Source: Bacteroidia bacterium
GTDB taxonomy: Bacteria; Bacteroidota; Bacteroidia; J057
NCBI GenBank assembly: GCA_033391075.1
Contig: JAWPMV010000001.1
Location: 3,224,001-3,288,000, forward strand
Direction of reading: 5' to 3'
DNA length: 64,000 bases
Position numbers and translations under genes: made by a program. The notes below the pieces were generated by a model that saw only the letters and a program-made list of their open reading frames with translations, was not told the origin of the DNA and did no database searches. Below, piece by piece: positions 25,371-33,260 of this stretch; within the stretch, counting starts at the first letter, position 1; every line of letters starts with the position of its first letter.

Positions 25371-26864
25371 ATGAAACCTAGTTCTCAAACTATCGGCCTG
25401 ATTCTGGGGCCTCTGGCATTTATCTTCACGCTTTTGAGCATTCATCCGGAAGGAATGAGCCCAGAAGCCAATGCAGTACTGGCGACTACCCTTTGGATGG
25501 CCATCTGGTGGATCACCGAAGCCGTGCCAATTGCTGTAACTGCTCTTTTGCCTATTATCCTCTTTCCACTTACAGGTGGAATGGATATCAAATCTACCAC
25601 GGCATCCTTTGGACACCGCTATGTATTCTTATACATAGGAGGATTTATCCTTGCTGTGGCCATAGAAAAATGGAATTTACACAAACGAATAGCCCTCAGC
25701 ATCATCAATATCATCGGGACAAATGTCATCATGATAATTCTGGGCTTTATGGTAGCTACAGCATTCCTTTCCATGTGGATTTCCAATACCGCAACTTCAG
25801 TGATGATGCTTCCTATTGGCATGGCCATTATTGCACAACTCAAAGACAATCCAGAGACCCAGGAAGATGAGAACGAAATCTTTGGAAAAGCCCTCATGTT
25901 GGGAATTGCTTATAGCGCCTCCATTGGTGGAGTTGCGACTCTGGTAGGAACTCCGCCCAATTTGGTCTTAGCTTCTGTAGTAGAAGAAATCTATGGTATA
26001 GAGATCAGTTTTGCCCAGTGGTTCAAATTTGGATTCCCGATTTCTATCCTTCTCTTGGGTGTATGCTGGTTCTATCTGACCCGTTTTGCTTTTAGCTTCA
26101 AACAAAAAGAGTTTCCTGGTGGCAAAAGTGAAATCCAACGTCAATTACGATCCTTGGGGAAATTGAGTTATGAGGAAAAATGGGTATTGGCTGTTTTCAT
26201 TTTAACCGCCTTTTGCTGGATTTTCCGGGTTCCTATATTCAATGAAGGTCTGGGTATAAAAGCACTGGATGATACCATCATCGCAATGAGCAGTGCGGTC
26301 TTAATATTCTTGCTGCCCAGTTCAGATCGAGGACAAAAACTTATCCGTTGGGATGAAGCTGTAAAAATCCCATGGGGAATCATTCTGCTGTTTGGAGGCG
26401 GTCTGGCCTTGGCTGAAGGCTTTAAATCCAGCGGGCTTGCCGTTTGGATTGGAACCCAAATGAGTTTATTGGATGGATTGAGTATTGTCTTCCTTGTGTT
26501 GATTCTGGTTGCTGCCGTTAACTTCCTTACGGAGATCACTTCAAATCTCGCAACAACCTCCATGCTCTTACCCATACTGGCACCTATGGCCCTCAGCATA
26601 GATGTACATCCTTTCCTCTTGATGGTAGGAGCTACAGTTGCTGCTTCCTGTGCCTTTATGCTGCCCGTAGCCACCCCGCCCAATGCGGTTGTTTTTGGCT
26701 CTGGCTATTTACGCATACCCGATATGGTAAGAAGTGGGATTTGGATGAATATTATTTCCATTTTTATCATTACAGCCTTTGTCTATATAATTTTACCCAT
26801 GCTCTGGGATTTTGACCCCAGTACTTTTCCAGAAGGATTAAAAAACGTACTTCCTTCCAATTGA
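25371..26864 (+). CDS. SLC13/DASS family sodium:carboxylate or sulfate transporter, copy 1
   Basis: A 497-residue inner-membrane transporter with about 11-12 hydrophobic segments. The start is placed at 25371, since the longer frame reads into the oxidoreductase gene. DASS hallmarks are present twice as expected of the inverted-repeat fold: MWISNTATSVMMLPIGMAI (about 150) and TEITSNLATTSMLLPIL (about 390), plus GTPPNLVL and ATPPNAVVFGSG. These SNT-type motifs bind Na+ and carboxylate. Members move succinate, citrate, or sulfate. It pairs with a paralog directly downstream. Confidence 0.9.
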   Translation: MKPSSQTIGLILGPLAFIFTLLSIHPEGMSPEANAVLATTLWMAIWWITEAVPIAVTALLPIILFPLTGGMDIKSTTASFGHRYVFLYIGGFILAVAIEKWNLHKRIALSIINIIGTNVIMIILGFMVATAFLSMWISNTATSVMMLPIGMAIIAQLKDNPETQEDENEIFGKALMLGIAYSASIGGVATLVGTPPNLVLASVVEEIYGIEISFAQWFKFGFPISILLLGVCWFYLTRFAFSFKQKEFPGGKSEIQRQLRSLGKLSYEEKWVLAVFILTAFCWIFRVPIFNEGLGIKALDDTIIAMSSAVLIFLLPSSDRGQKLIRWDEAVKIPWGIILLFGGGLALAEGFKSSGLAVWIGTQMSLLDGLSIVFLVLILVAAVNFLTEITSNLATTSMLLPILAPMALSIDVHPFLLMVGATVAASCAFMLPVATPPNAVVFGSGYLRIPDMVRSGIWMNIISIFIITAFVYIILPMLWDFDPSTFPEGLKNVLPSN

Positions 26865-26886
26865 TACATAAGCCCTGAAATAGCCC

Positions 26887-28329
26887 ATGCAGGAATATCC
26901 CTTGTATAAAAAGATCGGATTTATTACGGGTCCTATCTTATTTCTGATTATTCTGTTTTTCCCTTATGAGATTATCAATCCTACGGCTCAAAAAGTATTT
27001 GCTGTCGCAGCCTGGATGATTTGTTGGTGGCTGACAGAAGCTTTGTACATCGCCATTCCGGCCTTATTACCGCTCACCCTTTTTCCCCTGATAGGAATCA
27101 TGGATATAAAAGCGGTAGCGGCTAATTATTCCAGTCCCATCGTTTACCTCTTTTTTGGAGGATTTGTGATTGCGCTCGCATTGGAAAAAGTACAGTTGCA
27201 CAAAAGAATTGCCCTTTCGATCATAAAACTAACCGGTACTCATGCAAATGGAGTCATCCTGGGATTTATGTTGGCTACAGCTCTTATGAGTATGTGGATC
27301 AGTAATACAGCAAGTACTGTTGTTATGCTGCCGATTGCCCTCTCTGTAATCAAACTATTGATCGATGACAAGGATGGATTCACCAAAGAAGAACAATCCT
27401 TTGCTTTGGCCATTATGCTGGGCATTGCCTTTTCCGCCAATATAGGAGGTATGGCTACTCTCATTGGCACCCCTCCCAATTCGGTTATGGCTGGTTTCCT
27501 GGAAAATGAATATCAGATTACCATTAGTTTTGTCAATTGGATGATCATGGGTGTTCCACTTGCAGCCGTTTTATTAGGGGTAAACTATTTTGTCATCACC
27601 AAAATTTTCTATCCCAATAAGCTGGGAAATATGGCCGAATCTTCTGAAGTAATAGAGGAAGAATTGAAAAAACTGGGACCGATCCGAAAAGAGGAAAAAC
27701 TGGTACTAGTTATTTTCTTCCTTACCGCTTTAGCCTGGATTATGCGTGCCAGTATCAATAGCTGGTTCCCGGAACTGAAGCTTACGGATACGAGCATCAG
27801 TATGGTAGCAGCCATGGCTATGTTAAGTGTACCAATTAGTTTTAGTAAAGGAGAGTTTGCATTGAAGTGGGAGGACACAAAAAATCTCCCCTGGGGGATA
27901 TTGATCCTATTTGGAGGAGGATTGGCACTGGCCAATGGTCTTTCTCAAGCAGGAATTATAGATCTGATAGGTGCGACTATATCCCAACAGGAAGGACTAA
28001 GTGTATTTGCAGTAAGCACACTCCTCATTTTTGTCATGCTCTTTATGACGGAGCTGATGAGTAATGTCGCACTAGTGGCCATTTTCGCTCCGGTAGTTGC
28101 TGGTATTGCTATTGGGCTGGATGTATCTGTTGTTCACATGATCATTCCTATAGCCCTAGCCTCCAGCTGTGCTTTTATGCTTCCTATGTCAACCCCCCCA
28201 AACGCCATTGTTTTTGCCAGTGGCCATATCAAAGTATACCAGATGGCCCGAGTTGGAATTGTACTCAACATTATTTCTATTATTCTTCTTGCCATTCTCG
28301 CTCAGACCCTGATTCCTGTTTTATTCTAA
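26887..28329 (+). CDS. SLC13/DASS family transporter, copy 2
   Basis: A 480-residue paralog of the preceding gene, in the same order of motifs: MWISNTASTVVMLPIALSV, GTPPNSVMAGF, TELMSNVALVAIFAPV and STPPNAIVFASGH. The two differ widely outside the motifs, so the duplication is old. It lies 22 nt downstream and probably completes a three-gene unit with the molybdoenzyme, which suggests uptake and oxidation (or sulfur/carboxylate handling) of the same compound; this is inference. Confidence 0.9.
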   Translation: MQEYPLYKKIGFITGPILFLIILFFPYEIINPTAQKVFAVAAWMICWWLTEALYIAIPALLPLTLFPLIGIMDIKAVAANYSSPIVYLFFGGFVIALALEKVQLHKRIALSIIKLTGTHANGVILGFMLATALMSMWISNTASTVVMLPIALSVIKLLIDDKDGFTKEEQSFALAIMLGIAFSANIGGMATLIGTPPNSVMAGFLENEYQITISFVNWMIMGVPLAAVLLGVNYFVITKIFYPNKLGNMAESSEVIEEELKKLGPIRKEEKLVLVIFFLTALAWIMRASINSWFPELKLTDTSISMVAAMAMLSVPISFSKGEFALKWEDTKNLPWGILILFGGGLALANGLSQAGIIDLIGATISQQEGLSVFAVSTLLIFVMLFMTELMSNVALVAIFAPVVAGIAIGLDVSVVHMIIPIALASSCAFMLPMSTPPNAIVFASGHIKVYQMARVGIVLNIISIILLAILAQTLIPVLF

Positions 28330-28336
28330 AAAAAAA

Positions 28337-28357
28337 GAGCCACCTAAAAGGTGGCTC
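28337..28357. terminator. Bidirectional terminator between converging genes
   Basis: A 9-bp perfect stem GAGCCACCT (28337-28345) / AGGTGGCTC (28349-28357) follows the SLC13 stop by 7 nt. On the minus strand it is followed by a run of nine T, an excellent terminator for the gene ending at 28380; on the plus strand it is preceded by the A-run only. Confidence 0.85.
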
Positions 28358-28379
28358 AATCAATTCATATTGTTTTTTC

Positions 28380-28775
28380 CTAAGCGTTCTCGACAATCCA
28401 GAGTACGAGGAATACGATACCAATCAACCAGGCTAGACCACTGAGTACCCAAAGGAATGGAAGGAACCATCCTAGAATACTTAATACAACAGCGCCCAAT
28501 CCAAAGATGATTGCCAATTGAAGGTTACGGTCAAGATCAGAAAAGCCGTTCTTCTTGCGCTTTTTTTCCATTTTAACCATACGTTTTTCAACGCGTTTTT
28601 GGATAAAGTTGGCAATTTTCTCGGCACGCTTTTGCTTACGTAATTCCTTTTTAGTTTTAGTATGTGTTTTTACCGGCGCTGGAGCCTTGGGCATAGCACT
28701 TCCCGCCAAGCTAATCGCGGGAGCAAATAGCCCCATAAAACTAAAGACCAGAATTCCTAGAATAAAGTTTCTCAT
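28380..28775 (-). CDS. Small basic membrane protein, copy 1
   Basis: The start is placed at 28775, which puts a signal-like helix (MRNFILGILVFSFMGLFAPAI) first and gives 131 residues. A short AGSAMPKAPAP stretch, a strongly basic Lys/Arg-rich helix (KKELRKQKRAEKIANFIQKRVEK) and two C-terminal membrane helices (LQLAIIFGLGAVVLSILGW; VLSGLAWLIGIVFLVLWIV) follow. It is homologous over its full length to the gene at 28885. I do not recognise a characterised family. The basic part would face a polyanion such as membrane phospholipid or nucleic acid. Confidence 0.75.
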   Translation of the reverse strand: MRNFILGILVFSFMGLFAPAISLAGSAMPKAPAPVKTHTKTKKELRKQKRAEKIANFIQKRVEKRMVKMEKKRKKNGFSDLDRNLQLAIIFGLGAVVLSILGWFLPFLWVLSGLAWLIGIVFLVLWIVENA

Positions 28776-28834
28776 AGTAAGAAATGGTTGGTTATAAATG
28801 TGTTTGTAACAAGTGATTTGTAAAAGTAGGTATC

Positions 28835-28876
28835 CTTTAAGGGACAGCTTTTCTCTGTGAAAGTTGCCCCTTAAAG
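28835..28876 (-). other. Hairpin between the paired small membrane genes
   Basis: CTTTAAGGG (28835-28843) and CCCTTAAAG (28868-28876) form a 9-bp stem with a 24-nt loop just after the 28885 gene. No T-run follows on the minus strand, so it may be an attenuator or RNA-stability element rather than a terminator. Confidence 0.4.
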
Positions 28877-28884
28877 ATTTGTTC

Positions 28885-29304
28885 TTAAACGTTGTCAATC
28901 AACCAGAGGACAAGGAAAACAGCAGCAGCCAGCCAGGCCAGTCCACTAAGGGTTGCAAATAATCCATAGCCGGTAATAGAACCAGAGACGAAGACTCTCC
29001 AAAGAATACCCAACACAATCGCAATCGCAGCAAATATAGCAGCCAATTGCAAATTTTTGTCCCAGTCTCCGAATGCTCCTTTTTTACGTTTTTTAGAAAT
29101 TTTAGCAGCTTTCTTTTCCATTCTCTTCTTGACAAAATTGGCAACCTTTTCTGCCCGCTTCTGCTTACGAAGCTCTTTTTTTGTCATAGGTTTCGCTGCT
29201 TCTGTAGCAGGAGTTTTAGGCATAGCACTCCCAGCGTTTACAGGTATTGCAGCAATAGAAAACAAGAAAGCAAATAGCAATAGTTTTAGAGAGAAGTTTT
29301 TCAT
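28885..29304 (-). CDS. Small basic membrane protein, copy 2
   Basis: 139 residues from the ATG at 29304. Same layout as its neighbour: a signal-like helix (MKNFSLKLLLFAFLFSIAAI), AGSAMPKTPA, a basic coil (KKELRKQKRAEKVANFVKKRMEKK) and two hydrophobic segments at the end (LAAIFAAIAIVLGILW; LFATLSGLAWLAAAVFLVLWLI). The motif KKELRKQKRAEK is almost identical in both, so this is a tandem duplication retained under selection. Function unknown. Confidence 0.75.
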   Translation of the reverse strand: MKNFSLKLLLFAFLFSIAAIPVNAGSAMPKTPATEAAKPMTKKELRKQKRAEKVANFVKKRMEKKAAKISKKRKKGAFGDWDKNLQLAAIFAAIAIVLGILWRVFVSGSITGYGLFATLSGLAWLAAAVFLVLWLIDNV

Positions 29305-29508
29305 AGTCAAGAAGTGGTAATTAGGTGTATTAAAGAATCAAAAAAGTAAATAAAGAATTCAATCCCAAAGATTATTTATATTATTTGAGCAATGGAAGTT
29401 CCATAATTCAGCTGTTTGAAATGGGTATTCAATCAATTTTGGAAAGAATTTTAATTTTTTTTTCTAAGAGCTGTAACAAAGCATTTCCCCAATCGTCATC
29501 CTCTTGAA

Positions 29509-30048
29509 ATGGCAATACAAGACTTTCCAAACTCTATTCTCAAAACTCAGAACAAGCTTTATCGCTTTGCCCTGAGGATCCTTGGCAGTGTCCAGGAAGC
29601 TGAGGATGTGGTTCAGGAGGTACTGATGAAAGTTTGGGAAAAGCGATTGGACCTCGGCACGATTCAGAACAAAGAAGCCTGGTGTATGCGGATGGTAAAA
29701 AACAAATCTCTGGATAAGCTAAAGGCTAAACCGAACCAACCGCATGAAGCAGTAGAAAGTCTGTACTACCTGGATAGCAATCAAAGCCCTGAAAGAGAAA
29801 CCGAGACCCGCGACATGCTGGATCATGTAAGTCGGATCATCGAAAAACTTCCTGAAAAACAACGGATGTGCATCCAACTCAGAGAGATCGAGGGAAATAG
29901 CTATGAGGAAATCTCTGAAATACTGGAAATATCCATGAACCAGGTTAAGACTAATATCTTTCGAGCCCGTCAAAAAATAAGGACGGCCATGATAAAGCTC
30001 GAAGTAGAAGAACAAAAAAAAAGACCGATGAAGGAATCTTGTGAATAA
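29509..30048 (+). CDS. ECF-type RNA polymerase sigma factor
   Basis: A 179-residue sigma-70 family protein with only regions 2 and 4. Region 2 includes LGSVQEAEDVVQEVLMKVWEKR (about 26-47) and region 4 LPEKQRMCIQLREIEGNSYEEISEILEISMNQVKTNIFRARQKIR, cited here by its ends LPEKQRM and FRARQKIR (about 115-160). It directs RNA polymerase to a stress or envelope regulon. Its stop is 4 nt before the ATG of a membrane protein with anti-sigma layout, which supports a sigma/anti-sigma pair. Confidence 0.92.
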   Translation: MAIQDFPNSILKTQNKLYRFALRILGSVQEAEDVVQEVLMKVWEKRLDLGTIQNKEAWCMRMVKNKSLDKLKAKPNQPHEAVESLYYLDSNQSPERETETRDMLDHVSRIIEKLPEKQRMCIQLREIEGNSYEEISEILEISMNQVKTNIFRARQKIRTAMIKLEVEEQKKRPMKESCE

Positions 30049-30052
30049 ACTT

Positions 30053-30526
30053 ATGAAAGACCTTATCGAAAAATATTGGCAAGGAGAAAGCAGTCTGGAG
30101 GACGAGCGGAAATTGAGGGAATGGTTGAAGACGGCTCCCGACAGCCCAGAGAATCAACGACTCTCTCGATTGATGAACTGGTATGAAAAGGAAGCAGATA
30201 TTCGCATACCTAAAGAAATTAAAGTAGCGGATAAGATTGCCACCAGAGGAAGACGCATCAATATCATGCGTTGGGCAGTAGGCATAGCCGCAGCGATTGC
30301 TCTCCTATTTGCAACCATCAGCCTGGCAATAAGATTGAATGAAGAGGACAATAGGAGAAGTATGGCATATGTTGATACCTATGAGACTCCCGAAGAAGCT
30401 TATGCAGCCACCCAGGAAGCTTTGCTTCTCATTTCAACCAAAATGAATTCCACCAAAAAGCATAAAAAGAAACTCAGGAAGATCCATATCCTATCCGATC
30501 TGGTTGAATCCTATACAAAAAAATAA
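30053..30526 (+). CDS. Putative anti-sigma factor, single-pass membrane protein
   Basis: 157 residues from the ATG at 30053; a GTG at 30041 inside the sigma gene would add four residues. The N-terminal 85 residues are soluble and charged with a zinc-free anti-sigma-like helical start (DLIEKYWQGESSLEDERKLREW). One membrane helix follows (WAVGIAAAIALLFATISLAI), then a periplasmic tail rich in Lys (KKHKKKLRK). The layout and position match anti-sigma factors of Bacteroidota ECF operons. Direct binding to the sigma factor is inference. Confidence 0.7.
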   Translation: MKDLIEKYWQGESSLEDERKLREWLKTAPDSPENQRLSRLMNWYEKEADIRIPKEIKVADKIATRGRRINIMRWAVGIAAAIALLFATISLAIRLNEEDNRRSMAYVDTYETPEEAYAATQEALLLISTKMNSTKKHKKKLRKIHILSDLVESYTKK

Positions 30527-30527
30527 A

Positions 30528-31082
30528 ATGACTAAGCAATTCTATATATCTCTGGCCACACTACTTTGTGTATTTCTTTTGGCTGCAGCTCCTCAACAAC
30601 TGCATGCACAAAATGATGCGATCGCCAAATACTTTAGTAAGTATATGGATCAGGAGGAATTTACCAGTATTTATATTTCTCCCCGTATGTTTAGACTGAT
30701 GGGTGCCAATAAACAGCAGGATGCAAGTCCTGAGATGAAGGAAACCATCAGACAAATCAGCGGTCTACGAATTCTCAGTGCTGATTCTATAAATGGTAAC
30801 CGCCTCTATGATGAGATTTTCAGCAAACTCAATCAGGAATCTTATGAAGAATTGATGTCAATTCGTGAACCTGATAGTGATGTCAAGTTTCTGGTAAAAA
30901 TGGCTGGTGAAAATAAAGTCAGTGAATTGTTGATGCTGATTGGCGGAGATGACAGCTTTTTTATGATGAGCATTATAGGAGTGAACCTAGACCTCGATAG
31001 TGTAATCGATATTGCCGATGACATAGGTCCTTCAGATGAAGAAGAGGAAGACGACAACAATAATAATGAAGAAGAGGAATAG
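30528..31082 (+). CDS. DUF4252 secreted protein, copy 1
   Basis: 184 residues from the ATG at 30528, 1 nt after the anti-sigma stop. A signal peptide (FYISLATLLCVFLLAAAPQQLHAQ, ends only) precedes a DUF4252 domain: FSKYMDQEEFTSIYISPRMFR, then DEIFSKLNQESYEELMSIRE and SELLMLIGGDDSFFMMSIIG. The last 20 residues are almost all Asp, Glu and Asn, an unusual acidic tail. DUF4252 genes are regularly found in ECF operons of Bacteroidota; function is unknown. Confidence 0.8.
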   Translation: MTKQFYISLATLLCVFLLAAAPQQLHAQNDAIAKYFSKYMDQEEFTSIYISPRMFRLMGANKQQDASPEMKETIRQISGLRILSADSINGNRLYDEIFSKLNQESYEELMSIREPDSDVKFLVKMAGENKVSELLMLIGGDDSFFMMSIIGVNLDLDSVIDIADDIGPSDEEEEDDNNNNEEEE

Positions 31083-31190
31083 GCTCCTCTAGTTTCCGAA
31101 ACACGTATTTATCTCCTAAATCCTGAGAACAATTTCTTAGGCTGGGAAAACTATATCCGAATCTATCTTTTAACCCACTAATAATTATTT

Positions 31191-31682
31191 ATGAAAATTA
31201 AATTTTTCATCCTAAGTCTGATGGTTTTACCCATCTTCATGTCAGCTCAGTCAAGAAGTATCGAAAAGTTTTTTGAAGCGCACAAAGACAATGATGATTA
31301 CACCCTTATTGAGATTAGCGGCAATCTCTTTAACATGACAAAAAATAAAGATAAAGCGAATAAGAAAATCCGGATTGATGGCTTTCAATTGCTCAGTGCA
31401 CCCAAAGGCTCCAGCGGTATTTCTTTATCTGAAGTCAGAGGATTTGCCAATCAGATCAAGAACGAGAATTTTGAAGACCTGATTACCGTTCGTGACTCCG
31501 ATACACGATTCAATTTCATGGTTCAGGAATCCAATGGAATCATAAGTGAACTGGTAATGATCGCTGATGAAGACGACAGCATCACGATCATGAGTCTGAG
31601 AGGAAAGATACCAACGGAAGAATTGGACAACTTATATGATGAAGTTGAAATAGACGGTCTGGAAAAACTGAAAAAAAATTAG
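31191..31682 (+). CDS. DUF4252 secreted protein, copy 2
   Basis: 163 residues, signal peptide MKIKFFILSLMVLPIFMSAQ, then the same domain order as copy 1: SRSIEKFFEAHKDNDDYTLI, LISVRGFANQIK-like EVRGFANQIKNENFEDLITV and SELVMIADEDDSITIMSLRG. It lacks the acidic tail. The 108-nt gap to copy 1 is larger than the rest of the cassette, but a shared transcript is likely. A terminator follows at 31700. Confidence 0.8.
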   Translation: MKIKFFILSLMVLPIFMSAQSRSIEKFFEAHKDNDDYTLIEISGNLFNMTKNKDKANKKIRIDGFQLLSAPKGSSGISLSEVRGFANQIKNENFEDLITVRDSDTRFNFMVQESNGIISELVMIADEDDSITIMSLRGKIPTEELDNLYDEVEIDGLEKLKKN

Positions 31683-31699
31683 ATTAGACTGACCTGACG

Positions 31700-31737
31700 G
31701 ATCCGGATGTTAGCAGACATCCGGGTCTTCTATTTTT
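31700..31737 (+). terminator. Rho-independent terminator of the sigma/DUF4252 cassette
   Basis: The stem CCGGATGT (31703-31710) / ACATCCGG (31717-31724), extended by three further pairs including one G-T, is followed by TTCTATTTTT. It lies 17 nt after the last DUF4252 stop. Confidence 0.75.
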
Positions 31738-32053
31738 CATTGCTTACTCTTTCGAGAGCTTCTTCTGCTAAATTTTCCCACTGCTCCAGAGAAACAAAGG
31801 GTAAAATGAACCAGTTTTTCATAGGGGGTTTATTCTTAAATGGGCTCAGGTACTCTGCTTCTTTTAATTCCTCGCGTTCAATATCGGTTTCTTTCCCAAG
31901 TTTGAATCCCATTTTCTCCTGGTGGAAAAAACAAAACACTTTCCCATTCACTTTCAAGGCCGGAGCTCTCATCATTTTTCCAGCTTCTACTTCTGGAAAG
32001 TTTTCCAGAAAGCGATTACAGATTTCTTCAAAAATCTTTTCCGGTTGTAGCAT
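31730..32053 (-). CDS. TfoX/MmcQ-like small protein
   Basis: A 107-residue soluble protein. The pattern GKMMRAPALKVNGKVFCFFHQEKMGFKLG (cited by GKMMRAPALKVNGKVF) and the closing WFILPFVSLEQWENLAEEAL resemble TfoX N-terminal or MmcQ/YjbR-type proteins, which are small and of unclear function. No signal or membrane segment. It lies 8 nt downstream of batA and is probably co-transcribed with it. Confidence 0.55.
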   Translation of the reverse strand: MLQPEKIFEEICNRFLENFPEVEAGKMMRAPALKVNGKVFCFFHQEKMGFKLGKETDIEREELKEAEYLSPFKNKPPMKNWFILPFVSLEQWENLAEEALERVSNEK

Positions 32054-32061
32054 GACAAGAT

Positions 32062-33048
32062 TTATTGTTCCAGGGGATTGTAAATAAAGGTCAGCATCAG
32101 CAGGTAAGCCAGTGCAAGCAATATGATGGCTACCTGTACGAAAATAGGATAATAATCTTTTACCTCCCGTAAAGGGATGGTGGGGATTTCGGAGGCTTCT
32201 AAACTGGATATTTTGCCCAAAGCAGAAGCCAATGCTGTTGAATTATTGACAAAGAAATATCGTCCCCCACTAATTCGACTAATCTCTCGCAAACTTTCTT
32301 CATCCAGTCCAACCTCTTTACTAGCTGTATTCCTCCCGCTTCCCCTGCGACCAATCCCAATCGTATAGGTTTTTATATCGAAACTAGCAGCCAGACGGGC
32401 AGCGGATATGGGATCTATTTCGCCCCGATTATTAGCCCCATCTGTGATCAAGAGCATCACCTTTGTTTCTGTATCATGGTCCCTCATCCGATTGATCCCC
32501 ATGATCATCGCGGGTCCAATGGCAGTCCCATTTTTGGGCAGGAAATCAAATCCAACATCATCCAACATTCGGTTGAGGTAATTCAAATCCTGTGTCAGAG
32601 GCACATAATTAAGGGCAGTCGCAGCAAACAAGATCAAACCGATGCGATCATTGGGTCGATTGGCAGTGAAAGACTTAATCGTCTTTTTAGCTTCAGCCAA
32701 TCTTGAAGGCCTGAAATCATCCTGCTCCATAGAACTACTTACATCCAGAAGGAGCATAATCTCCATCCCATTTGTTCGTTTTTCCATGATTTTATTGACC
32801 TCCTGAGGCCTGGCAATAGCCACGATGATAAGCGCCAGTGAACTAAGCTGTAACGCGCGGGGAAAATGTCTGAGAAAACTCAATTTAGGTCCGCTTTTAT
32901 TGAGTTTACCGGGATCATAACTCAAACGAATCAAAAGCCTTTGCTTTCGATAAAAGCGGATATACCAGAACAAGTATATTGGGATCAATGCCAACAAAAG
33001 CAATGCCTCCGGATTTCTAAACGTCTCTATGCCAACAAGCTCCTTCAT
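32062..33048 (-). CDS. batA: BatA-like VWA-domain membrane protein
   Basis: A 328-residue protein with two N-terminal membrane segments (LLLLALIPIYLFWYIRF; LQLSSLALIIVAIA), a von Willebrand A domain with the MIDAS motif DVSSSM (about 101) and TDGANN, and a C-terminal membrane helix (IFVQVAIILLALAYLLML). This is the BatA (aerotolerance) layout. Bat proteins are thought to help envelope stress tolerance. The usual neighbours (MoxR ATPase, DUF58, BatB to BatE) are absent beside it; only a BatD-like fragment lies far away at 63728. Confidence 0.85.
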   Translation of the reverse strand: MKELVGIETFRNPEALLLLALIPIYLFWYIRFYRKQRLLIRLSYDPGKLNKSGPKLSFLRHFPRALQLSSLALIIVAIARPQEVNKIMEKRTNGMEIMLLLDVSSSMEQDDFRPSRLAEAKKTIKSFTANRPNDRIGLILFAATALNYVPLTQDLNYLNRMLDDVGFDFLPKNGTAIGPAMIMGINRMRDHDTETKVMLLITDGANNRGEIDPISAARLAASFDIKTYTIGIGRRGSGRNTASKEVGLDEESLREISRISGGRYFFVNNSTALASALGKISSLEASEIPTIPLREVKDYYPIFVQVAIILLALAYLLMLTFIYNPLEQ

Positions 33049-33233
33049 GTAATCCTAATACACTTTTATAAGAAATATTCTTGTGCGGATATCTTTTCGG
33101 CAAATTAATTTTAAGTCCTGCTCAAAACAAACGAATCAGTCAGCTTTTATTTCCGTTTAGGTAAAAAAGCCTCCCTTAGAGGCAACTTGTAACTCAAAGG
33201 AGAAAATTGACCTAAAGATTTGGGGGAAAGCTA

Positions 33234-33241
33234 TATCTTTG
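33234..33241 (+). promoter_or_regulatory. rfbB promoter -7 box
   Basis: TATCTTTG matches TAnnTTTG, 19 nt upstream of the rfbB ATG at 33261. A TTGA at 33207-33210 could serve as the -33 element, though the spacing of 23 nt is long. Confidence 0.5.
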
Positions 33242-33260
33242 TCGTTTAATATCTTTATGC

